DNA of 64,000 nt, taken from positions 129,941,092 through 130,005,091 of the forward strand of contig JAKSZU010000006.1 of NCBI GenBank assembly GCA_026018925.1, in the 5' to 3' direction. Source of the DNA: Tupaia tana (Eukaryota; Chordata; Mammalia; Scandentia; Tupaiidae). Positions 1 to 40,942 of the stretch are shown here, one piece after another; position 1 is the stretch's first letter; every line of letters begins with the position of its first letter. Both the position numbers and the translations under genes were made by a program. The notes below the pieces were generated by a model. The model saw only the letters and a list, made by a program, of their open reading frames with translations. It ran no database searches and was not told the DNA's origin.

Positions 1-170
1 AGGCTGATGAGTCAGAATATTTTTTAGATAAAAACAAAATGTACAAACTCAAGCCTTTGGAGGTGAAATGACTTCAAATCAAATAGATTGAAAAATCTAT
101 GTATTGGGGATGAAGATGTACATCTCTTCATTCCTATTGTACACCTCCTGTAAGAAGTACTATCATTTGT

Positions 171-419
171 GGGACCAGCAAATTGCGTAATGGTTACATT
201 GGTGGACTCCTACATGGCTGACCGCAGTTTGAGTCCTGGACCCAGAGGCTTGAAACTTAACGCTGAGCACATGTGCATGCGTGCCCAAGATCCCAAGAGG
301 AGAATGGAGGAGAAGGGATTGTAGTGTGACCTTCCCTATGGAGGGTGACTTCTCACTTTCTCTTTGGTGAGTGCACGCATCCTATAGCAAACTACAACAA
401 AAATCTCTCTTAAAAAAAA
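171..419 (+). repeat. SINE-A, long form
   Basis: The tRNA-like head GGGACCAGCA, B-box region GTTTGAGTCC and tail CTATAGCAAA followed by A-rich sequence define a diverged copy of the dominant SINE. Confidence 0.85.
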
Positions 420-951
420 GAAGTGTAATCATTTGAAGAAATACATTCAGCCATTTAGTATATGAGCTATTCCACTATTTTGAATTCTTTGGATTTTTCC
501 AGAGGAAAAGAGAGTGTTAACAGTTAGAATACGGATAGAATGAAAAACATTGAAAAGTAAGCTAATGGGACTAAATACTAAATGGAACAAAAGTATTAAT
601 AAAGATATTTAAAGAAATAATTTAGAAAGTCTGTCTCCCTCCAATAAATACACATGCCCTCTAGCGAATTAAAAAAAAATTGTCCAAATTTGGAGGAAAA
701 AATGTTTAGAATGCCGTGATTTTGTAATTATACCCAAGATGAGATATTTTAACAAAACAAAATTATTTTAACTAATATCCTTCATTAAAAATTAAGGGGC
801 ATTGAGATGTTGTTCTAAAGTCATCTCCTGCCTTCTTTTTGTTTCTTTTTTGGTTTCCAATCATTATATTCACATAGGTTGTGGACAGTTGATGTAATGA
901 TTACACTGGAGAATAAAGTCTGCCTTTTTTTTTTTTTTTTTTTTTTAAAAG
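420..951. other. PYROXD1 intron, nothing recognised
   Basis: AT-rich sequence with no repeat or exon I could name, ending in a 22-T tract (925-946) just before the exon acceptor. Confidence 0.6.
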
Positions 952-6049
<5,098 letters not shown>

Positions 6050-6280
6050 AAAGAGAACTTTAGGAAACACATACAGTTCCAAGTGAGAAAAAAAATACTA
6101 CAAGGCAATAAAATGAATGGCTACACTGATTTAATGATGACCTCATTGAAGTTAAAAATGTAGACATAATGATGATTTTAGTGGAAAAGTATATAAAAAT
6201 AAAAATTCAGATGAAATTAGACCATATAATTTATTTACAGAAATATTTTTCTAATAAATTTAACCACTTACTTTGTAAGA
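6050..6280 (+). other. PYROXD1: PYROXD1 3' UTR with two poly(A) signals
   Basis: AATAAA occurs at 6107-6112 and 6253-6258. The second is followed by a T/GT-rich stretch, so cleavage is expected near 6275. The end point is inferred, not observed. Confidence 0.7.
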
Positions 6281-6911
6281 AGTCTCGTTATTCATTTTTG
6301 TATTTTGAACTTAAATATGTTCATTTGTGATTTAGCTCTGGAGCAAATTTAGCTAAATGACTCTCTATTAGCCAAAATGTGCTCTAGTGGACCAGAGCTA
6401 TCCTTTCACTGAAATGTCAAAACAGGCTGTGGTTTCAGAAATCTTATACTTGTATTTTACTTAAAGAAAGATGTAGCAATATCTTATTTGCTGATATTAC
6501 CTGTATTGATGCTTTACTCCTTTTTTGCTTGAATTCTGCATCTGTTTTTATACCTGATATCATCTACATTATTCATCTTAAAATGCACTCACTTTTAGTA
6601 ATGAGCCTATGTCAGTATAATATTGCTATCAAAGTTATTTCAGAAGAAAAAACAACTAGGTATATATCAAAGCATAAAGCGCTTTTACATAACAGAAGAT
6701 TTTTCCCATGTTTCATACTGTATTATATAATTCTTGATCTCTAATTTTCAAGAGGTGTCAAATTCTCAAATCTTCATAGATAAGCTCTGCAAAAGTAGCT
6801 CCATATATATAAAATATCAGTGAAATAGTTTTAAAAACCCCAGTAAACTGCGACTATTAAACTAATAGTGCACACATGCATAAAACTTCTTGGAAAATTT
6901 AGTTACACATC
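6215..6911 (-). other. RECQL: RECQL 3' UTR, overlapping the PYROXD1 3' end
   Basis: The first AATAAA on the minus strand below the stop is at 6235-6230, inside the predicted PYROXD1 3' UTR. No earlier AATAAA or ATTAAA was seen. The cleavage point is inferred. Confidence 0.6.
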
Positions 6912-32204
<25,293 letters not shown>

Positions 32205-32220
<16 letters not shown>

Positions 32221-32248
32221 CTTAAAGTTGAAATGGAGATCCCAATTT
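32205..32248 (-). CDS. RECQL: RECQL exon with start codon
   Basis: The exon runs from an acceptor TTTTTAG (AG at 32250-32249) to the donor CAG|GTAAG at 32204. The ATG is at 32220-32218 and encodes MESVS plus the first base of Ala. The bases above 32220 are 5' UTR. Confidence 0.9.
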
Positions 32249-32407
32249 CTAAAAATAAAAATAACAAAAATGTTTTAAAACAGTACTACTGACAATGCTT
32301 AATCACTCATAATCTGCCACTGCTAAGCATGAAAAATTTTAGAAAGCTAATTATATTACAGATTGCAATGACCTGTTAGATAAAGACTATGTGGTTCTTC
32401 CCAGATT

Positions 32408-32658
32408 TCTTTTATTTATTTATTTATTTTGCTATAGGGTGCATGCGCTTGCCAGAAAGACAGCAAGAGACAGAGAGACAGACAGTGAGAAATCACTTCC
32501 CGGGGGGAGGGCCATGTTGCAATCCGTTCTCCTCTCAGAATCTTGGGCATGGATGCACATGCACCCAGTGTGAGTTTATGCCACCATGTCCAGGACTCGA
32601 ACCATGGTCAACTACATGGGAGTCCAGTGACATAACCATTACACCAACTGCTGGTCCC
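32408..32658 (-). repeat. SINE-A, long form
   Basis: A TTTA-repeat left end, TTTTGCTATAGGGTGC, and CTGCTGGTCCC at right, abutting the 3' end of the HMGB2 pseudogene. Confidence 0.9.
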
Positions 32659-32666
32659 ACCCCATA

Positions 32667-33815
32667 TTTTTTTAATAATATACATAATTTTATTACAAAA
32701 TTGGAAGAAAAAAATACACAAAATGCAACATCCTAAAAAAACCAAAATTTACTATTGATACCAATTCCTGTGAGTGTGCTGTGCTACCATACACAAGTCA
32801 AGAAATTAGACTATTAAATATTAAGGAGCATTCAACATCAGAAGCTATAAAATCTAACTGTATGTAGTAGCTCCTCAAAAAGCTATAACCTGCATTCTTA
32901 AAAAAGTATTTTCTCCACAAAGAATCTTATCAGCTATACAAAAATCTGTGCAGTTTTTATACTGAAGTTAATATTGAGCTGCACTTGAATTCACATTCTT
33001 AGCAAAACAATTGCCTGAGCATACACACACATCACTACAGGACAGCCATTTATTCTTCATCTTCCTCATCTTCCTCATCATCTTCTTCTTCCTCCTCCTT
33101 CTCCTCCTCTTCCTCATCTTCTGGTTCATTTTTCTTCTTTGAGCCTGTTGACCTGCCAGGGCTTCCTTTCCTGCTTCACTTTTGCCCTTGGCGCCGTATG
33201 CAGCAATATCCTTCTCTTATTTCTCCTTTAGTTTAGCCACTTTCTGTTCATATGGCTGTTTATCTTTGGCTGACTGTTCAGACCACATTTCACTCAATTT
33301 TTTGCTGTATCCCCAATGGACAGGCCTGGGTGTTCACTTTTGATCTTTGCGCGATGTTCAGAGCAAAACAGGAAGAAGGCAGATGGAGGCCTTTTCGGAG
33401 CATTGAGATCCTTTTTCTTTCCCTTCTTATCACCTTTGGGAGGGACGTAATTTTTCATCTCCTTGTCATAACGAGCTTTGTCACTTTTTGCCATATCTTC
33501 AAACTCCAACTTTTCCTTTGCAGACATGGTCTTCCATCCCTCCGAACATTTCTTGGAGAATTTGGTGAAACTGACTGAAGAGTCTGGGTGTTTCTTCTTG
33601 TGCTCTTCCCTGCAGGTCTGCACGAAGAAGGCATACAAGGATATTTTTGCTCATCGGCTTGTTGGGGTCTCCTTTATCCACGGTGACAGACAGTGTCTAC
33701 CTGGTGTGAACTCTCCTGAGTCCTGCAGAGCGGCCTGATCAACAGAGAATCTTCCTCCCCAGGGCTCCGGCATGAACTGGTTTATCGCTAACGCAATCCT
33801 CAGCCTCTTGTTTTG
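32667..33815 (-). pseudogene. Processed pseudogene of HMGB2
   Basis: An intronless copy of the HMGB2 mRNA lies antisense on the plus strand, within the RECQL intron between the first exon and the start-codon exon. The coding equivalent is 33681 down to 33050. HMGB2 rather than HMGB1 or HMGB3 is indicated by [14 protein letters not shown] and [14 protein letters not shown]. The start codon reads GTG. A one-base insertion shifts frame soon after KGDPNKP, a one-base loss follows DTAK, a stop replaces Tyr in KLKEKY, and there is a further indel before the acidic tail. 5' UTR, 3' UTR, AATAAA and a short A tail (T run at 32667-32673) are present. Flanking CCCCATATT repeats on both sides look like the target duplication. 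Confidence 0.93.
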
Positions 33816-34200
33816 CCCCCCATATTAATTTTTATGGAAAGTTTTCTAGACTTCAAAGAAGTGTCGAAAGTCACAAAAACATACACAGAACAGTTACAAT
33901 GTCAATAACACTTACATACATACACCAGATACAAAGTGATGTGGCAAAAAAGCTAAGATTCGAAGTCCTAGCCCTAAATTTCTGTGAATTTACAAAATTA
34001 CACATTCTGGTCCTCTAAGTTTCTCTCTCTACCTGTACAAGTAGGATCACAGAATCTATCTTGTAAATAACAAGCTGGACAGATTAAAATGTCTCAAATA
34101 AGGAAAAATATATAACATAAATTATCAAATTAACCACTAAACATTGCATCAAACGCTTGTTAAAGTGTTAGAATATAAACTCAATCTTGAAAGAGAAATC

Positions 34201-34434
34201 GAGGCCTAGCCTCCTAGCTATAGTGATTATGGGAGCTGGTTCCACAATGCCAGTTAGAATCCCAACTCTGGTAAACTGAAAAACACATGGGACACAAATG
34301 CATGTACGCCCAAAAATCGACACATGGGGAAATAGAAGAGAAAGGACTGAGATGTGATTATGGCCCATTGAGGACAGGGAGTGTTTTCTTCCCTCTCTGT
34401 GTCTCTCTCTGGTGAACACACACACTCTCTGGCA

Positions 34435-34491
<57 letters not shown>
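34201..34491 (+). repeat. Old SINE-A relative with 55-A tail
   Basis: Decayed head GGCCTAGCCTCCTAGC, GATGTGATTATGGCCC middle and CTCTCTGGCAATAAA tail. The A run is 34437-34491. Confidence 0.78.
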
Positions 34492-34493
<2 letters not shown>

Positions 34494-34499
34494 AAGAAC

Positions 34500-35640
34500 A
34501 AGACAGAAAGGAAGAAAGAAACATTCTATAGAGGGATTACATTTCAGGAAAGACTGTGGAATGATGAGAGATGGAGGGAAAGCATGGTTTGTACTAAGGA
34601 ATTCCAAGTACCTATGAATACTAAAACTTCAGTGTGCATATGCACAAGTGAAAGATGAATCTTGAGAGTAGGAAATTTAAACTCCTGGTAATACAATGAC
34701 CACCTCCTCAGCTCTCTGATATGGACAATCTTAACTATGGCGTTAGAATACTCTTTCCCAAAGGTATCTTCACTACCACTCATCCTCACTCAGGCTGCTG
34801 ACTTTCTGTCCTTCCTACAAAGAATTCTGATGTACCAGGAGACTGGAAATAGGCAGTCTTTTCTGCCTTCCTAAAAAATGAAATAACCACACCACTAAAA
34901 ACAGTTAAGTAGGAGAGTAAACCAAGGACTTCTAGTTCTTTACCTATATAGACATTTCATTATCACATCACGGAAATATTCTTTCCTCGGAAGGTAAAGT
35001 CCTCTAAAAAGGGCAAGGGTTGAGGCTTTTCACATTTGTACACACACTACCTAGGAAAATGCTTTGCATAAACCTACAGGTTCAGGTTTGCTCAGACTGC
35101 AAGCAAGGGTTATCTCCACTCTTTTGAAAGGATTTATCTATATCCAATTTTCCCCACTATTTTTAAACGACTACTTTGATGATGCCGTTAAAAGACTGCT
35201 CCTTCCCTTAAATGATGCAATTTAATAGCAAAAGATCTATCACTGTATAATATATAAAAATGTATTCAGAAATTGAGCTAGAGCAAGTCTTTCAGTCGGA
35301 AGTATAAGCTCGACATTCGCAGGAAAAACAAACAAACTACGAGGTATGTCAACAAGTCGTCAGTGTTGGACGAAATGCCACTGAGGATCCACAGGCTGAG
35401 TAAGACACACACTTTTACGCTCCCCCGCCCCCTTGCCTTGAGAGGTAACGGGAATTTAACTACTGTGAAGCAGAGGATGGCAGAAGCTTCCCTGGTGGTA
35501 TTTCTCCGTAAATGGTGGGTAAGGTCCAGAAAAGCAGAGCAGCGATTAGCGCCCTGGCTTCTCGCCGATGTGCTGGTGGAAGTGATCCGAGACAGACCGG
35601 CCTCACCCTCAGGCAATAAAGGGAAGGATGACACAAGGAA
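34500..35640. other. RECQL 5' intronic sequence, nothing recognised
   Basis: No repeat was named. GC content rises toward the promoter, and noncoding RECQL exon sequence could be hidden in the last part. Confidence 0.5.
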
Positions 35641-36480
35641 TACACACTCTCGGCCCTTCAAGAAGCTCAATAGGAATTACCCTACACCCTTCCCCCACGG
35701 GATAGTCAGGTCCGGCTCCAGCCCCCCTATCTGCGACCCCAAAGCGCTCCGGCGTGCGAGCCGCTACGAACCTTTTGCAGCAGCCGTCCAATAAAATCTT
35801 CCCGCCACCTAGCCGGGAGCATCCACCCTTCCGGGTCGGTCTGGTCAACCAATCGCAAATAACATCCTTTTCTAATTGGCCAAGGGGTGTGGTCGCCCTG
35901 AGCGTCACCCAACAAAACTACAAGCTATTGGTCTATATTGAGAGCGGCTTTAGCTAATGGGAAGAGGTCTTGGAGCTGGGGTATGGGTGGCTGCGTGTTT
36001 CCGGAAGACGTGGCGGCTCTCGCCTGAGCTGCTTCCCGGCTTCTTTTCAACCCGCTCAGCTTCCCACCCTGGACGTTCCGAGAGGCTGCTGCCACTGCCC
36101 TCACTACCGCAGCCATGATCTCCTTAACGGACACTCAGAGTAAGCACCTGCCCCGGGGTCCCCCGCTTCGAGTTCTCACGCTTCTTGCCTGGGCTGGGTC
36201 TCGCTCGCCCGCCCCTCCGCCCGGGTCAATGAATGAAGCTCTTGCGTTGGGGGCGGCGGCCTGCGAGACTGTGCGAGGGCTGTGGGGACCTGCAGGGGTT
36301 TCTGGATGGGAAAAGGAAATTAGACTTGCAGTGTGGGACCCGGCTTGGGGGGCGAGTCAGCGAGCCGGGTGGGGCATCAGAGCCTGGGAGGGGAGTTTGA
36401 GCTTAGCGTCGGTCTTCGCACCCCGAGTGAGTTGGGCGCTTTGTTCCAGGGACCGTCAGTAGAGAAAGTTTGATACGCCT
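35640..36480. promoter_or_regulatory. CpG-island bidirectional RECQL/GOLT1B promoter
   Basis: This GC- and CpG-rich stretch lies between the divergent genes. CCAAT boxes (either strand) are at 35788-35792, 35849-35853, 35875-35879 and 35937-35941. An ETS-type CCGGAAG is at 36001-36007, about 110 bp before the GOLT1B ATG. No TATA box was seen. Multiple CCAAT boxes fit NF-Y control of a housekeeping divergent pair. The noncoding first exon of RECQL must lie here, but I could not fix its splice donor. Confidence 0.85.
36115..36139 (+). CDS. GOLT1B: GOLT1B exon 1 (coding part)
   Basis: ATG in GCAGCCATGATC begins MISLTDTQ; the exon ends CAGA before GTAAGC, leaving the first base of a Lys codon. 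Confidence 0.96.
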
Positions 36481-39400
36481 TGGTCCGCGGCCCACTCTCG
36501 GGGTCTTTCCTACACGTGACATACTTGGGGGTCCTCTTCAAGTCACTAGTTGATTGGTTGAGAGGCGGTATTTTTAAATGTCATCTACTGTAGGCTCTTT
36601 TTTGAAAATATACTTAAATATTTTGAATAGTTTCTTTTTGCCACCCTTGGAAACAGCCTTCCCAAAATCCCTTGAAACGACTTTCCTTTTTTACTCGCTA
36701 AAGTTTCAGTAGTAGTAAAAAGGCCACTTTGTGTTCAATTAAAGGATTTCTTTCAGTAGTGTTGTGTATTGTGCTTAGTGGCTTGTTTTATTATTTCAGC
36801 ATCCCTTTCTGCCTGACACAGAATTCTTCAGGCCTGTCTCATTTCTATATGTTTTCTTCTCTTATAACATTTCCACTTTTCTAGCCTTTCTTGTTGAACT
36901 TAATAGTTTCTTATTTACATATCTGTCCAAGTTCTGTGCTTTCTTATCTTTGGATGGTTGTGATCATCTCTTTTTGTCTCACTTTGTCTGCCATGCCTTT
37001 CAGTTTTTAAGTCCAGTTAACTCAAATTGTCAAGATGTTAAGAATTCGTGTAGTGAAGTGAAAATAGAACTTCATGTAAAATGCCATATTTTAAAGTGGA
37101 GTCTTAATTTATAGCCATGGTAGACTTGAATGTCCAAAGTCTACTAGGTACACATTGCCACCCAGGTAAAGCTCTCTTTCCTCTTGAGGTTAAATTGGGT
37201 CTGCATCTTGTAGCCACCTGCCTGGCCCAGGAAGGTTGCCCATTTAGGTTTTTGGCTTCAGCTCTTTTGATCAGGGAACCTAAAATATATATGTATTACC
37301 CTTTTTTTTAAATCTACTCCAACAATAATTACTAGCAATTCTATAAAGATATTTTCTTTCTTTTGGTCATATGCTTTCATATGAATCATTATGATTCTTT
37401 TTTTTTTTTGAGAGAGGTTTTTCACTATAGGGCGCGTGCGCTCGCCAGACAGACAGAGACATAGAGACAGAAAGCGAGAAATCACCCCCCAGGGGGGATG
37501 GTCACGCCGCAATCCCTTCTCCTCCATTCTCCTCTCAGGATCTTGGGCACGCACGCACACGTGCCCGGCGTGAGTTGTAAGCCACCTGGTCCGAGACGCG
37601 AACCGCGGTCGACTACGTGGGAGTCCAGCGACATAGCCATTACGCTAACTACTGGTTCCCTATGATTCTTTTTTTTTAAGTTTATTTCATGAGAAAGAAA
37701 TAGATAGAGATAGGTACACTTGACAGGGTCCCTCACCCATGTGTCCACTTGGGATCCAAACTGCAGCTTCCCATGAGGATCCAATATCACACAGCAATGA
37801 CCTGCTGCCTGCACCAGCATGACTGAGCCCTTCATTCTTAATTCTTACAAGAGCCTTATAAAACAGAAGAGATCATAGCCTTTATTATTATTTTTTTTAG
37901 TTAAATGAGGTACAAAATTAATTTAATGCATGGTCATAAGAAAAGTGAAATAAGACTTGATCCCAGGTTTGCTGGTTCAGAAACATTTGTTTTTTTAGTA
38001 TACCACATTAGCATCTGAGAAATTTAACATAAACTTTGAGATCTTACAATGACTTGAGTATAATATAAAAGATGAGTTATGGATCTCGTGCATGGAGATT
38101 CTCTTCTACTGAAGCTTTATGACAGGAATGAGTGCCTTATTTACATCTTTTCAAAAACCAGAACAGGAGTGAGCTTGAACTATGGGCAGAATAGGAAGTG
38201 TTCTCCTCACTTCATTAACATGGTGAGGAAGATGAAATTTTGTTTGTTTTAGATTTTTGTTGTAGGGTGCACGTGCTCACTGCAGAGATGGAGAGAAAGT
38301 GAGAAATCACCCTGTAGGGGAACGGCCATGTCACAATCCTTTCTCCTCCGATTCTCCTCTCAGGGTTTTGGGCATGCATGCTCACATGTCTGGTATGAGT
38401 TTCAAGCCACTGGGTCTGGGACTCCCAACTACGATCTGCCATGTGGGATTCCAGCACCTTAACTACTACGCCCCTACTGGCCACAGAAGATGAAATTTTA
38501 TTCTTTGCTGTTCACTTGCCACGTGTTTTAGGGGATACAGTGGATAGAAAAATAAAAAGATTACTGAGCCAAAGGCTTTTTAGATTTCAAATTGTGTTTG
38601 TATGTGTGTTAAACTACAAGGATTGGCCATCATTTAAACAATTTGCCAGGATTATTGTGGTAGTTTGATGTTGGGACAGGGCAACCAAGCACTGATCAGA
38701 CAGAGTACTGTAAATGACAATTCATGTTTATTTTAATATCTCTCTAATTGCACGTTTCCCACCCTACAAAAAAAGAAAAAATATTTATTCAGAGAGATCA
38801 GGAAGGGGCAGTTCTCATGTTGCCTCTAAGGAGTGCAGGTTTTCATTTTGTCACATTACCTAAAATTCTACCATAATATTCAGTAGAGTTATTCGGTGCA
38901 GTTGATACTTAGTTAATTTTTATGGCTTTATTTTCCCCCAAGGTAATAGTAGGAACCATAATGCTGCTTTTAAGAATTTGTGAATAAAATACCAAAATGC
39001 TAGCAGTGGTTGCTATTGAATTAGGCATATTTAACTTTATTTATTTATTGTAATTTGACCAGAGAGGGACAGAATGGGACGGGGGGTGGGGAGTAAGAAA
39101 GCAAGTTCCCAGGTCCAGGACTTGAACTGCAGTCAGCCATGTTGGAGTCCAGCACCCTTAACTACCACGCCACCTGCTGGCCCCCATAATAAGCATTTCA
39201 TGTTAGACAAATTAATTATTTTTGTTTGTTTTTATAAGATTGTTCACTTTTTAAGAAATCTTACAAATAGGAAGAAGGTAAATTTATTTGGGTGTGAATC
39301 TGGTGGGAAGAAAGCAACTTTGGGTAGGGCTTTTTATCATTAGAATGCTTGTAAATGCATAAGGATAGAGAAGGGAATTCTGGAGATGAGAAAAGGGCAC

Positions 39401-40908
39401 AACGAGGCCAGGTTTTTAGCTTTTGCTTTCTTTTGAGAAGTTTTTACACTAGCCTGAGAGAGAAAGAGACAGAGACAATGAGAGGAAAAGTGAGAAATCA
39501 TCCCCCAGGGAGGATGATACATCACAGTCCCTTCTTCCAGGATTTTGGGCGGGCGCAAGCGTACACACACATGCCTGGCCTGAGTTTCAGGCCATTGGGT
39601 TGAGGACTTGAGCCAAGGTCAGTCATGTGGAAGTCCAGCAAAGTAACTGCTACACCGTCTGCTGGCCCCAGTTTGAGTTTTTGACCCTTTTTTATCAGGG
39701 GATACTTGGTAGTATCATCTTTTGTTTTATTCTTCAATGGATGAACTTTTTTTTTTAGTTGCCAGAGGATGTGTATATTTGCCTGAGAGAGACAGAGGGA
39801 GAAAGCACCCCAAAAACAGGACATGGCCATGCCACAGTCCCTTCATTTCTCCATCCTATCAGGATTTGGGTCATAAACAGTCATACACATACTCACCTGG
39901 CTTGTTTTTCAGGCTGCCAGGGCCAGGACGTGAACCACACTTGGCTATGGTTGGCCATGTGGAATCTGGCTTTCTTATCCACTAGGCCATAGGGCCAGCC
40001 TGCCAGCACCAGTTTTAGCGCACATGTTTTACAAGCAGCTGTCCCCTACTGGTCTACACTGTGTGCATTTTGGATGCCCGTATCCTGACTGGCTGGGAGG
40101 GCTAGGGAGAGTAGGAGGAGGATTGTAATGTTGCGACCCCATTGAGGGTGCTTGTCTCTCTCTCTCTCTCTCCCCCCCCCTCACTCTTATGAAAAAATTT
40201 CAGAGAAACAAATATTAAACTTAAATCACCTAAAGATGCTTCCCAGTAATTCAGTATACACCAGTACTCTTGAGTTTCATTTAGCAAAACATACTTAGCC
40301 TGGGGAGGGGGAATACATATGTGTATACACACACACACACAAAACACACACACACACCTCCTATGGGAAGTACAGTATAGTGGTTAAGCACACCGCTTTG
40401 GATTAAAATAGACCTGGATTCAAATACTTAAACCAGAAGTACAACTCTGGGCTGTTCTGACTCTAAATTTTAGTTTCCTCTAAAATGATGTAACAGCACC
40501 TACGATCCAATAGTATTGGGAGGATTAAGTTACTTGTGATATGTGAAACACTTCAAAATGCTTAATTCATGTAAATTCTCAATATATGAATAGATGTATT
40601 TCTATATAATTTTCATTCTGATGAACAAACATCTCAAAACTTGTAAGTAATCATTAAGATAATTTGTAAAGAGTTAAAAATTAGGGACCAGCAGTTAGCG
40701 TAATGGCTGTGTCGCTGGACTCCCACATAGTCGACCGCGGTTCGAGTCCCAGACCCAGTGGCTTAAACTCACGCTGGGCGCGTATGCGTGCGTGCCCACG
40801 ATCCCGAAAGGAGAATGGAGGAGAAGGGATTGCAGTGTGGCCACCCCCCCAGGGGGTGATTTCTCGCTTTCTATCTCTCTGTCTGTCTGGTGAGCGCACG
40901 CGCCCTAT

Positions 40909-40942
<34 letters not shown>

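Noticed and set aside
171-420. A functional tRNA gene, because of A- and B-box-like words
   Set aside because: The copies carry a long SINE body and A tail, and the heads do not fold as a complete cloverleaf with acceptor pairing that I could confirm.
33252-33578. 108-codon plus-strand frame opposite the HMGB2 copy
   Set aside because: It is the antisense shadow of the pseudogene.
35278-35915. Overlapping frames up to 143 codons around 35.3-35.9 kb
   Set aside because: They arise from GC-rich promoter DNA with few stops; no conserved protein or splice support.
36115-36462. 115-codon open frame starting at the GOLT1B ATG
   Set aside because: It is exon 1 read through into the intron; the true exon ends at 36139.
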